A stretch of DNA of 64,000 nt from Hirudinaria manillensis. Its lineage: Eukaryota; Annelida; Clitellata; Hirudinida; Hirudinidae. The stretch covers positions 7,866,035 through 7,930,034 of the forward strand of contig CM067533.1 of the NCBI GenBank assembly GCA_034509925.1, given 5' to 3'. The translations under genes were made by a program, and so were the position numbers. Under the pieces are notes generated by a model that saw nothing but the letters and a program-made list of their open reading frames with translations, was not told the DNA's origin and ran no database searches. Below are positions 26,901 through 41,900 of the stretch, piece after piece; positions within the stretch are counted from its first letter, which is position 1, and every line of letters begins with the position of its first letter.

Positions 26901-29900
26901 CAACGACCACTGAATCTACAACAGAATCAACAACAACACCAGTGACGACCACTGAATCCACGACTGAATCAACAACACCACTGACGACCACTGAATCTAC
27001 AACGGAATCAACAACAACAGTTCCAACGACCACTGAATCTACAACAGAATCAACAACAACAGTTCCAACGACCACTGAATCTACAACAGAATCAACAACA
27101 ACAGTTCCAACGACCACTGAATCTACAACAGAATCAACAACAACAGTTCCAACGACCACTGAATCTACAACAGAATCAACAACAACAGTTCCAACGACCA
27201 CTGAATCTACAACAGAATCAACAACAACAGTTCCAACGACCACTGAATCTACAACAGAATCAACAACAACAGTTCCAACGACCACTGAATCTACAACAGA
27301 ATCAACAACAACAGTTCCAACGACCACTGAATCTACAACAGAATCAACAACAACAGTTCCAACGACCACTGAATCTACAACAGAATCAACAACAACAGTT
27401 CCAACGACCACTGAATCTACAACAGAATCAACAACAACAGTTCCAACGACCACTGAATCTACAACAGAATCAACAACAACAGTTCCAACGACCACTGAAT
27501 CTACAACAGAATCAACAACAACAGTTCCAACGACCACTGAATCTACAACAGAATCAACAACAACAGTTCCAACGACCACTGAATCTACAACAGAATCAAC
27601 AACAACAGTTCCAACGACCACTGAATCTACAACAGAATCAACAACAACACCAGTGACGACCACTGAATCCACTACTGAATCAACAACACCACTGACGACC
27701 ACTGAATCTACAACAGAATCAACAACAACAGTTCCAACGACCACTGAATCTACAACAGAATCAACAACAACAGTTCCAACGACCACTGAATCTACAACAG
27801 AATCAACAACAACAGTTCCAACGACCACTGAATCTACAACAGAATCAACAACAACAGTTCCAACGACCACTGAATCTACAACAGAATCAACAACAACAGT
27901 TCCAACGACCACTGAATCTACAACAGAATCAACAACAACAGTTCCAACGACCACTGAATCTACAACAGAATCAACAACAACAGTTCCAACGACCACTGAA
28001 TCTACAACAGAATCAACAACAGTTCCAACGACCACTGAATCTACAACAGAATCAACAACAACAGTTCCAACGACCACTGAATCTACAACAGAATCAACAA
28101 CAACAGTTCCAACGACCACTGAATCTACAACAGAATCAACAACAACACATAAAACTACCACTGAATCTACAACAGAATCAACAACAACAGTTCCAACGAC
28201 CACTGAATCTACAACAGAATCAACAACAACACCAGTGACGACCACTGAATCTACAACAGAATCAACAACACCACTGAGACCACTGAATCTACAACAGAAT
28301 CAACAACAACAGTTCCAACGACCACTGAATCTACAACAGAATCAACAACAACAGTTCCAACGACCACTGAATCTACAACAGAATCAACAACAACAGTTCC
28401 AACGACCACTGAATCTACAACAGAATCAACAACAACAGTTCCAACGACCACTGAATCTACAACAGAATCAACAACAACAGTTCCAACGACCACTGAATCT
28501 ACAACAGAATCAACAACAACAGTTCCAACGACCACTGAATCTACAACAGAATCAACAACAACAGTTCCAACGACCACTGAATCTACAACAGAATCAACAA
28601 CAACAGTTCCAACGACCACTGAATCCACGACAACTGAATCTACAACATAATCACAACAACAGTTCCAACGACCACTGAATCTACAACAGAATCAACAACA
28701 ACAGTTCCAACGACCACTGAATCTACAACAGAATCAACAACAACAGTTCCAACGACCACTGAATCTACAACAGAATCAACAACAACAGTTCCAACGACCA
28801 CTGAATCTACAACAGAATCAACAACAACAGTTCCAACGACCACTGAATCTACAACAGAATCAACAACAACAGTTCCAACGACCACTGAATCTACAACAGA
28901 ATCAACAACAACAGTTCCAACGACCACTGAATCTACAACAGAATCAACAACAACACCAGTGACGACCACTGAATCCACGACTGAATCAACAACAACACCA
29001 ACGACCACTGAATCTACAACAGAATCAACACCAACACCAGCTACGACCACTGAATCCACCACAGAATCAACAACACCACTGACGACCACTGAATCTACAA
29101 CGGAATCAACAACAACAGTTCCAACGACCACTGAATCTACAACAGAATCAACAACAACAGTTCCAACGACCACTGAATCTACAACAGAATCAACAACAAC
29201 AGTTCCAACGACCACTGAATCTACAACAGAATCAACAACAACAGTTCCAACGACCACTGAATCTACAACAGAATCAACAACAACAGTTCCAACGACCACT
29301 GAATCTACAACAGAATCAACAACAACAGTTCCAACGACCACTGAATCTACAACAGAATCAACAACAACAGTTCCAACGACCACTGAATCTACAACAGAAT
29401 CAACAACAACAGTTCCAACGACCACTGAATCTACAACAGAATCAACAACAACAGTTCCAACGACCACTGAATCTACAACAGAATCAACAACAACAGTTCC
29501 AACGACCACTGAATCTACAACAGAATCAACAACAACAGTTCCAACGACCACTGAATCTACAACAGAATCAACAACAACAGTTCCAACGACCACTGAATCT
29601 ACAACAGAATCAACAACAACAGTTCCAACGACCACTGAATCTACAACAGAATCAACAACAACAGTTCCAACGACCACTGAATCTACAACAGAATCAACAA
29701 CAACAGTTCCAACGACCACTGAATCTACAACAGAATCAACAACAACAGTTCCAACGACCACTGAATCTACAACAGAATCAACAACAACAGTTCCAACGAC
29801 CACTGAATCTACAACAGAATCAACAACAACAGTTCCAACGACCACTGAATCTACAACAGAATCAACAACAACAGTTCCAACGACCACTGAATCTACAACA

Positions 29901-32900
29901 GAATCAACAACAACAGTTCCAACGACCACTGAATCTACAACAGAATCAACAACAACAGTTCCAACGACCACTGAATCTACAACAGAATCAACAACAGTTC
30001 CAACGACCACTGAATCTACAACAGAATCAACAACAACAGTTCCAACGACCACTGAATCTACAACAGAATCAACAACAACAGTTCCAACGACCACTGAATC
30101 TACAACAGAATCAACAACAACAGTTCCAACGACCACTGAATCTACAACAGAATCAACAACAACAGTTCCAACGACCACTGAATCTACAACAGAATCAACA
30201 ACAACAGTTCCAACGACCACTGAATCTACAACAGAATCAACAACAACACCAGTGACGACCACTGAATCCACGACTGAATCAACAACAACAGTTCCAACGA
30301 CCACTGAATCTACAACAGAATCAACAACAACAGTTCCAACGACCACTGAATCTACAACAGAATCAACAACAACAGTTCCAACGACCACTGAATCTACAAC
30401 AGAATCAACAACAACACCAGTGACGACCACTGACTCTACAACGGAATCAACAACAACACCAGTAACGACCACTGAATCTACAACAGAATCAACAACAACA
30501 GTTCCAACGACCACTGAATCTACAACAGAATCAACAACAACAGTTCCAACGACCACTGAATCTACAACAGAATCAACAACAACAGTTCCAACGACCACTG
30601 AATCTACAACAGAATCAACAACAACAGTTCCAACGACCACTGAATCTACAACAGAATCAACAACAGTTCCAACGACCACTGAATCTACAACAGAATCAAC
30701 AACAACAGTTCCAACGACCACTGAATCTACAACAGAATCAACAACAACAGTTCCAACGACCACTGAATCTACAACAGAATCAACAACAACAGTTCCAACG
30801 ACCACTGAATCTACAACAGAATCAACAACAACAGTTCCAACGACCACTGAATCTACAACAGAATCAACAACAACAGTTCCAACGACCACTGAATCTACAA
30901 CAGAATCAACAACAACAGTTCCAACGACCACTGAATCTACAACAGAATCAACAACAACAGTTCCAACGACCACTGAATCTACAACAGAATCAACAACAAC
31001 AGTTCCAACAACCACTGAATCTACAACAGAATCAACAACAACACCAGTGACGACCACTGAATCCACGACTGAATCAACAACAACACCACTGACGACCACT
31101 GAATCTACAACGGAATCAACAACAACACCAGTGACGACCACTGAATCCACGACTGAATCAACAACACCACTGACGACCACTGAATCTACAACGGAATCAA
31201 CAGCAACAGTTCCAACGACCACTGAATCTACAACAGAATCAACAACAACAGTTCCAACGACCACTGAATCTACAACAGAATCAACAACAACAGTTCCAAC
31301 GACCACTGAATCTACAACAGAATCAACAACAACAGTTCCAACGACCACTGAATCTACAACAGAATCAACAACAACAGTTCCAACGACCACTGAATCTACA
31401 ACAGAATCAACAACAACAGTTCCAACGACCACTGAATCTACAACAGAATCAACAACAACAGTTCCAACGACCACTGAATCTACAACAGAATCAACAACAA
31501 CAGTTCCAACGACCACTGAATCTACAACAGAATCAACAACAACAGTTCCAACGACCACTGAATCTACAACAGAATCAACAACAACAGTTCCAACGACCAC
31601 TGAATCTACAACAGAATCAACAACAACAGTTCCAACGACCACTGAATCTACAACAGAATCAACAACAACAGTTCCAACGACCACTGAATCTACAACAGAA
31701 TCAACAACAACAGTTCCAACGACCACTGAATCTACAACAGAATCAACAACAACAGTTCCAACGACCACTGAATCTACAACAGAATCAACAACAACAGTTC
31801 CAACGACCACTGAATCTACAACAGAATCAACAACAACAGTTCCAACGACCACTGAATCTACAACAGAATCAACAACAACAGTTCCAACGACCACTGAATC
31901 TACAACAGAATCAACAACAACAGTTCCAACGACCACTGAATCTACAACAGAATCAACAACAGTTATAACGACCACTGAATCTACAACAGAATCAACAACA
32001 ACAGTTCCAACGACCACTGAATCTACAACAGAATCAACAACAACAGTTCCAACGACCACTGATTCTACAACAGATTCAACAACAACAGTTCCAACGACCA
32101 TTGAATCTACAACAGAATCAACAACAACAGTTCCAACGACCACTGAATCTACAACAGAATCAACAACAACAGTTCCAACGACCACTGAATCTACAACAGA
32201 ATCAACAACAACACCAGTGACGACCACTGAATCCACGACTGAATCAACAACAACACCACTGACGACCACTGAATCTACAACGGAATCAACAACAACACCA
32301 GTGACGACCACTGACTCTACAACGGAATCAACAACAACACCAGTGACGACCACTGAATCTACAACGGAATCAACAACAACACCAGTGACGACCACTGAAT
32401 CTACAACGGAATCAACAACAACACCAGTGACGACCACTGAATCTACAACAGAATCAACAACAACAGTTCCAACGACCACTGAATCTACAACAGAATCAAC
32501 AACAACAGTTCCAACGACCACTGAATCTACAACAGAATCAACAACAACAGTTCCAACGACCACTGAATCTACAACAGAATCAACAACAACAGTTCCAACG
32601 ACCACTGAATCTACAACAGAATCAACAACAGTTCCAACGACCACTGAATCTACAACAGAATCAACAACAACAGTTCCAACGACCACTGAATCTACAACAG
32701 AATCAACAACAACAGTTCCAACGACCACTGAATCTACAACAGAATCAACAACAACAGTTCCAACGACCACTGAATCTACAACAGAATCAACAACAACAGT
32801 TCCAACGACCACTGAATCTACAACAGAATCAACAACAACAGTTCCAACGACCACTGAATCTACAACAGAATCAACAACAACAGTTCCAACGACCACTGAA

Positions 32901-35900
32901 TCTACAACAGAATCAACAACAACAGTTCCAACGACCACTGAATCTACAACAGAATCAACAACAACAGTTCCAACAACCACTGAATCTACAACAGAATCAA
33001 CAACAACACCAGTGACGACCACTGAATCCACGACTGAATCAACAACAACACCACTGACGACCACTGAATCTACAACGGAATCAACAACAACACCAGTGAC
33101 GACCACTGAATCCACGACTGAATCAACAACACCACTGACGACCACTGAATCTACAACAGAATCAACAACAACAGTTCCAACGACCACTGAATCTACAACA
33201 GAATCAACAACAACAGTTCCAACGACCACTGAATCTACAACAGAATCAACAACAACAGTTCCAACGACCACTGAATCTACAACAGAATCAACAACAACAG
33301 TTCCAACGACCACTGAATCTACAACAGAATCAACAACAACAGTTCCAACGACCACTGAATCTACAACAGAATCAACAACAACAGTTCCAACGACCACTGA
33401 ATCTACAACAGAATCAACAACAACAGTTCCAACGACCACTGAATCTACAACAGAATCAACAACAACAGTTCCAACGACCACTGAATCTACAACAGAATCA
33501 ACAACAACAGTTCCAACGACCACTGAATCTACAACAGAATCAACAACAACAGTTCCAACGACCACTGAATCTACAACAGAATCAACAACAACAGTTCCAA
33601 CGACCACTGAATCTACAACAGAATCAACAACAACAGTTCCAACGACCACTGAATCTACAACAGAATCAACAACAACAGTTCCAACGACCACTGAATCTAC
33701 AACAGAATCAACAACAACAGTTCCAACGACCACTGAATCTACAACAGAATCAACAACAACAGTGACGACCACTGAATCTACAACTCAACAACACACGACC
33801 ACTGAATCTACAACGGAATCAACAACAACAGTTCCAACGACCACTGAATCTACAACAGAATCAACAACAACAGTTCCAACGACCACTGAATCTACAACAG
33901 AATCAACAACAACAGTTCCAACGACCACTGAATCTACAACAGAATCAACAACAACAGTTCCAACGACCACTGAATCTACAACAGAATCAACAACAACAGT
34001 TCCAACGACCACTGAATCTACAACAGAATCAACAACAACAGTTCCAACGACCACTGAATCTACAACAGAATCAACAACAACAGTTCCAACGACCACTGAA
34101 TCTACAACAGAATCAACAACAACAGTTCCAACGACCACTGAATCTACAACAGAATCAACAACAACAGTTCCAACGACCACTGAATCTACAACAGAATCAA
34201 CAACAACAGTTCCAACGACCACTGAATCTACAACAGAATCAACAACAACAGTTCCAACGACCACTGAATCTACAACAGAATCAACAACAACAGTTCCAAC
34301 GACCACTGAATCTACAACAGAATCAACAACAACACCAGTGACGACCACTGAATCTACAACGGAATCAACAACAACACCAGTGACGAACACTGAATCCACG
34401 ACTGAATCAACAACAACAGTTCCAACGACCACTGAATCTACAACAGAATCAACAACAACAGTTCCAACGACCACTGAATCTACAACAGAATCAACAACAA
34501 CAGTTCCAACGACCACTGAATCTACAACAGAATCAACAACAACAGTTCCAACGACCACTGAATCTACAACAGAATCAACAACACCAGTGACGACCACAGA
34601 ATCCACGACTGAATCAACAAAAACACCAGTGACGATCAATGAATCCATGACTGAATCAACAACAACACCAGTGACGACCACTGAATCTACAACGGAATCA
34701 ACAACAACACCAGTGACGACCACTGAATCTACAACAGAATCAACAACAACAGTTCCAACGACCACTGAATCTACAACAGAATCAACAACAACAGTTCCAA
34801 CGACCACTGAATCTACAACAGAATCAACAACAACAGTTCCAACGACCACTGAATCTACAACAGAATCAACAACAGTTCCAACGACCACTGAATCTACAAC
34901 AGAATCAACAACAACAGTTCCAACGACCACTGAATCTACAACAGAATCAACAACAACAGTTCCAACGACCACTGAATCTACAACAGAATCAACAACAACA
35001 GTTCCAACGACCACTGAATCTACAACAGAATCAACAACAACAGTTCCAACGACCACTGAATCTACAACAGAATCAACAACAACAGTTCCAACGACCACTG
35101 AATCTACAACAGAATCAACAACAACAGTTCCAACGACCACTGAATCTACAACAGAATCAACAACAACAGTTCCAACGACCACTGAATCTACAACAGAATC
35201 AACAACAACAGTTCCAACGACCACTGAATCTACAACAGAATCAACAACAACACCAGTGACGACCACTGAATCCACGACTGAATCAACAACAACACCAGTG
35301 ACTACCACTGAATCTACGACTGAATCAACAACAACACCAGTGACGACCACTGAATCTACAACAGAATCAACAACAACACCAGTGACGACCACTGAATCCA
35401 CGACTGAATCAACAACAAAACCAGTGACGACCACTGAATCCACAACTGAATCAACAACAACACCAGTGACGACCACTGAATCCACGACTGAATCAACAAC
35501 ACCAGTGACGACCACTGAATCTACAACAGAATCAACAACAACAGTTCCAACGACCACTGAATCTACGACTGAATCAACAACAAAACCAGTGACGACCACT
35601 GAATCCACGACTGAATCAACAACAACACCAGTGACGACCACTGAATCTACAACGGAATCAACAACAACACCAGTGACGACCACTGAATCCACGACTGAAT
35701 CAACAACAACACCAGTAACGACCACTGAATCCATGACTGAATCAACAACAACACCAGTGACGACCACTGAATCTACAACAGAATCAACAACAACACCAGT
35801 GACTACCACTGAATCTACAACTGAATCAACAACAACACCATTGACTACCACTGATTCTACAACTGAATCAACAACAACACCAGTGACGACCACTGAATCT

Positions 35901-38900
35901 ACAACAGAATCAACAACAACAGTTCCAACGACCACTGAATCTACGACTGAATCAATAACAAAACCAGTGACGACCACTGAATCCACGACTGAATCAACAA
36001 CACCAGTGACGACCACTGAATCCACGACTGAATCAACAACAACACCAGTGACGACCACTGAATCTACAACGGAATCAACAACAACACCAGTGACGACCAC
36101 TGAATCCACGACTGAATCAACAACAACACCAGTGACGACCATTGAATCCACGACTGAATCAACAACAACACCAGTGACTACCACTGAACCCACGACTGAA
36201 TCAACAACAACACCAGTGACGACCACTGAATCCACGACTGAATCAACAACAACACCAGTGACGACCACTGAACCCACGACTGAATCAACAACAACACCAG
36301 TGACGACCATTGAATCCACGACTGAATCAACAACAACACCAGTGATTACCACTGAATCTACAACGGAGTCAATAACAACTCCAGTGACGACCACTGAATC
36401 CACGACTGAATCAACAACAACACCAGTGACGACCATTGAATCCACGACTGAATCAACAACAACACCAGTGACTTCCACTGAATCTACAACGGAATCAACA
36501 ACAACACCAGTGACGACCACTGAATCCACGACTGAATCAACAACACCAGTGACGACCACTGAATCCACGACTGAATCAACAACACCAGTGACGACCACTG
36601 AATCTACAACGGAATCAATAACAACTCCAGTGACGACCACTGAATCCACGACTGAATCAACAACACCAGTGACGACCACTGAATCCACGACTGAATCAAC
36701 AACACCAGTGACGACCACTGAATCCACGACTGAATCAACAACAATACCAGTGACAACCACTGAATCTACAACTGAATCAACAACAACACCAGTGACGACC
36801 ACTGAATCCACGACTGAATCAACAACAACACCAGTGACGACCACTGAATCCACGACTGAATCAACAACAACACCAGTGACGACCATTGAATCCACGACTG
36901 AATCAACAACAACACCAGTGACGACCACTGAATCCACGACTGAATCAACAACAACACCAGTGACGACCACTGAATCCACGACTGAATCAACAACAACACC
37001 AGTGACTACCACTGAATCTACAACGGAATCAATAACAACTCCAGTGACGACCACTGAATCCACGACTGAATCAACAACAACACCAGTGACGACCACTGAA
37101 TCTACAACGGAATCAATAACAACTCCAGTGACGACCACTGATTCCACGACTGAATCAACAACACCAGTGACGACCACTGAATCCACGACTGAATCAACAA
37201 CACCAGTGACGACCATTGAATCTACAACTGAATCAACAACAACACCAGTGACGACCACTGAACCCACGACTGAATCAACAACAACACCAGGGACGACCAT
37301 TGAATCCACGACTGAATCAACAACAACACCAGTGACTACCACTGAATCTACAACGGAATCAATAACAACTGCAGTGACGACCACTGAATCCACGACTGAA
37401 TCAACAACAACACCAGTGACGACCACTGAATTTACGACGGAATCAACAACAACAACAGTGACGACCACTGAATCTACAACGGAATCAAAAACAACACCAG
37501 TGCCGACCACTGAATCCACGACAGAATCAACAACAACACCAGTGACGACCACTGAATCCACAACTGAATCAACAACAACACCAGTGACGACCACTGAATC
37601 TACAACGGAATCAACAACAACACCAGTGACGACCATTGAATCCACGACTGAATCAACAACAACACCAGTGACTACCACTGAATCTACAACGGAATCAATA
37701 ACAACTCCAGTGACGACCACTGAATCCACGACTGAATCAACAACAACACCTGTGACGACCATTGAATCCACGACTGAATCAACAACAACACCAGTGACGA
37801 CCACTGAACCCACGACTGAATCAACAACAACACCAGTGACGACCACTGAATCTACAACTGAATCAACAACAACACCAGTGACGACCACTGAATCCACGAC
37901 TGAATCAACAACAACACCAGTGACGACCACTGAATCCACAACTGAATCAACAACAACACCAGTGACGACCACTGAATCCACGACTGAATCAACAACAACA
38001 CCAGTGACGACCACTGAATCTACAACCGAATCAACAACAACACCAGTGACGACCACTGAATCCACGACTGAATCAACAACAACACCAGTGACGACCACTG
38101 AACCCACGACTGAATCAACAACAACACCAGTGACGACCACTGAATCTACAACTGAATCAACAACAACACCAGTGACGACCACTGAATCCACGACTGAATC
38201 AACAACAACACCAGTGACGACCACTGAACCCACGACTGAATCAACAACAACACCAGTGACGACCATTGAATCCACGACTGAATCAACAACAACACCAGTG
38301 ACGACCACTGAACCCACGACTGAATCAACAACAACACCAGTGACGACCACTGAATCCACGACTGAATCAACAACAACACCAGTGACTACCACTGAATCTA
38401 CAACGGAATCAATAACAACTCCAGTGACGACCACTGAATCCACGACTGAATCAACAACAACACCAGTGACGACCACTGAACCCACGACTGAATCAACAAC
38501 AACACCAGTGACGACCACTGAATCTACAACTGAATCAACAACAACACCAGTGACGACCACTGAATCCACGACTGAATCAACAACAACACCAGTGACGACC
38601 ACTGAATCCACAACTGAATCAACAACAACACCAGTGACGACCACTGAATCCACGACTGAATCAACAACAACACCAGTGACGACCACTGAACCCACGACTG
38701 AATCAACAACAACACCAGTGACGACCATTGAATCCACGACTGAATCAACAACAACACCAGTGACGACCACTGAACCCACGACTGAATCAACAACAACACC
38801 AGTGACGACCACTGAATCTACAACTGAATCAACAACAACACCAGTGACGACCACTGAATCCACGACTGAATCAACAACAACACCAGTAACGACCACTGAA

Positions 38901-41900
38901 TCCATGACTGAATCAACAACAACACCAGTGACGACCACTGAATCCACGACTGAATCAACAACAACACCAGTGACGACCACTGAACCCACGACTGAATCAA
39001 CAACAACACCAGTGACGACCACTGAATCCACGACTGAATCAACAACAACACCAGTGACTACCACTGAATCTACAACGGAATCAATAACAACTCCAGTGAC
39101 GACCACTGAATCCACGACTGAATCAACAACAACACCAGTGACGACCACTGAACCCACGACTGAATCAACAACAACACCAGTGACGACCATTGAATCCACG
39201 ACTGAATCAACAACAACACCAGTGACGACCACTGAACCCACGACTGAATCAACAACAACACCAGTGACGACCACTGAATCCACGACTGAATCAACAACAA
39301 CACCAGTGACTACCACTGAATCTACAACGGAATCAATAACAACTCCAGTGACGACCACTGAATCCACGACTGAATCAACAACAACACCAGTGACGACCAT
39401 TGAATCCACGACTGAATCAACAACAACACCAGTGACTACCACTGAACCCACGACTGAATCCACAACAACACCAGTGACGACCATTGAATCCACGACTGAA
39501 TCAACAACAACACCAGTGACGACCACTGAATCCACGACTGAATCAACAACAACACCAGTGACGACCACTGAACCCACGACTGAATCAACAACAACACCAG
39601 TGACTACCACTGAATCTACGACGGAGTCAATAACAACTCCAGTGACGACCACTGAATCCACGACTGAATCAACAACAACACCAGTGACGACCACTGAATT
39701 TACGACGGAATCAACAACAACCACAGTGACGACCACTGAATATACAACGGAATCAAAAACAACACCAGTGCCGACCACTGAATCCACGACAGAATCAACA
39801 ACAACACCAGTGACGACCACTGAATCCACAACTGAATCAACAACAACACCAGTGACGACCACTGAATCTACAACGGAATCAACAACAACACCAGTGACGA
39901 CCATTGAATCCACGACTGAATCAACAACAACACCAGTGACTACCACTGAATCTACAACGGAATCAATAACAACTCCAGTGACGACCACTGAATCCACGAC
40001 TGAATCAACAACAACACCAGTGACGACCACTGAATTTACGACGGAATCAACAACAACCACAGTGACGACCACTGAATCCACGACAGAATCAAAAACAACA
40101 CCAGTGCCGACCACTGAATCCACGACAGAATCAACAACAACACCAGTGACGACCACTGAATCCACAACTGAATCAACAACAACACCAGTGACGACCACTG
40201 AATCTACAACGGAATCAACAACACCAGTGACGACCACTGAATCTACAACTGAATCAACAACAACACCAGTGACGACCACTCCAACAGCAGAATCTTCCAT
40301 TTCCTCCGCTAGCATAGGATCGACCGAGTCTACCAGCGTCGGGTCAACGGAAACCACGACACCCTATTCTACTGTTTCTGAGACCACTGCGACCGTCGAA
40401 TCGACATCAGCCTCGACAGTAAGTGCCGGTACCAGCGAAACTACCACTGTTCCAACAGCAGAATCTTCCATTTCCTCCGCTAGCTTAGGATCGACCGAGT
40501 CTACCAGCGTCGGGTCAACGGAAACCACGACACCCTATTCTACTGTTTCTGAGACCACTGCGACCGTCGAATCGACATCAGCCTCGACAGTCAGTGCCGG
40601 TACCAGCGAAACTACCACTGTTCCAACAGCAGAATCTTCCATTTCCTCCGCTAGCATAGGATCGACCGAGTCTACCAGCGTCGGGTCAACGGAAACCACG
40701 ACACCCTATTCTACTGTTTCTGAGACCACTGGGACCGTCGAATCGACATCAGCCTCGACAGTCAGTGCCGGTACCAGCGAAACTACTACTGTTCCAAAAG
40801 CAGAATCTTCCATTTCCTACGCTAGCATAGGATCGACCGAGTCTACCAGCGTTCCGTCAACGGAATCCACGACAGCCTATTCTACTATTGCTGAAACCAC
40901 GAGTACCGTCGAATCGACATCGGCCTCGACAGTCAGTGCCGGTACCAGCGAAACTACCACTGTTCCAAGAGCAGAATCTTCCATTTCTTCCGCTAGCATA
41001 GGATCGACCGAGTCTACCAGCGTCGGGTCAACGGAAACCACGACACCCTATTCTACTGTTTCTGAAACAACTGCGACCGTCGAATCGACATCAGCCTCGA
41101 CAGTCAGTGCCGGTACCAGCGAAACTACCACTGTTCCAACAGCAGAATCTTCCATTTCCTCCGCTAGCATAGGATCGACCGAGTCTACCAGCGTCGGGTC
41201 AACGGAATCCACGACAGCCTATTCTACTGTTTCTGAGACCACGAGTACCGTCGAATCGACATCAGCCTCGACAGTCAGTGCCGGTACCAGCGAAACTACC
41301 ACTGTTCCAACAGCAGAATCTTCCATTTCCTCCGCTAGCATAGGATCGACCGAGTCTACCAGCGTCGGGTCAACGGAATCCACGACAGCCTATTCTACTG
41401 TTTCTGAGACCACTGCGACCGTCGAATCGACATCGGCCTCGACAGTCAGTGCCGGTACCAGCGAAACAACCACTGTTCCAACAGCAGAATCTTCCATTTC
41501 CTCCGCTAGCATAGGATCGACCGAGTCAACCAGCGTCGGGTCAACGGAAACCACGACACCCTATTCTACTGTTTCTGAGACCACTGCGACCGTCGAATCG
41601 ACATCAGCCTCGACAGTCAGTGCCGGTACGAGCGAAACTACCACTGTTCCAACAGCAGAATCTTCCATTTCCTCCGCTAGCATAGGATCGACCGAGTCTA
41701 CCAGCGTCGGGTCAACGGAATCCACGACAGCCTATTCTACTATTGCTGAAACCACGAGTACCGTCGAATCGACATCAGCCTCGACAGTCAGTGCCGGTAC
41801 CAGCGAAACTACCACTGTTGCAACAGCAGAATCTTCGATTTCCTCCGCTAGCATAGGATCGACCGAGTCTACCAGCGTCGGGTCTATGGAAACCATGACA

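Larger units (their letters stand above)
11938..40280 (+). repeat. array 1: about 675 copies of a 42-bp mucin repeat
   Basis: The unit encodes 14 residues, TVPTTTESTTESTT, or the variant TPVTTTESTTESTT. About 71% of residues are Thr or Ser, ideal for dense O-glycosylation, and there are two Glu per unit. From about 12070 to 35250 the TVP form dominates and is nearly identical at nucleotide level over stretches of 1.5-2 kb. The first few units and the last 5 kb (about 35250-40280) are mostly the TPV form with more substitutions and different codons (TCCACGACTGAATC). Occasional 39-bp units lack one Thr codon, for example ones ending TTPL or STTVP. Three frame breaks interrupt the array. The copy number in an assembly is uncertain for so homogeneous a repeat. 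Confidence 0.95.

Noticed and set aside
20700..28700. Introns inside array 1 that would remove the frame breaks
   Set aside because: In the repeat every GT starts at codon position 1 and every AG ends at codon position 1. Splicing between any two such sites therefore removes a length of 1 modulo 3 relative to the Thr/Ser frame and cannot restore it. Only unusual sites could.
36766..39303. Short antisense frames reading LLLIQSWIQWSS repeats
   Set aside because: They are a third reading of the TPV-type units on the other strand, with no independent start context or conserved ends.
11850..40357. Four very long antisense open frames (up to about 2,970 codons) reading VVVDSVVDS repeats
   Set aside because: They are the mirror of array 1: a stop-free 42-bp period gives open antisense frames automatically. 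They lack a signal peptide, domains or splice context, while the sense frame has all of these.
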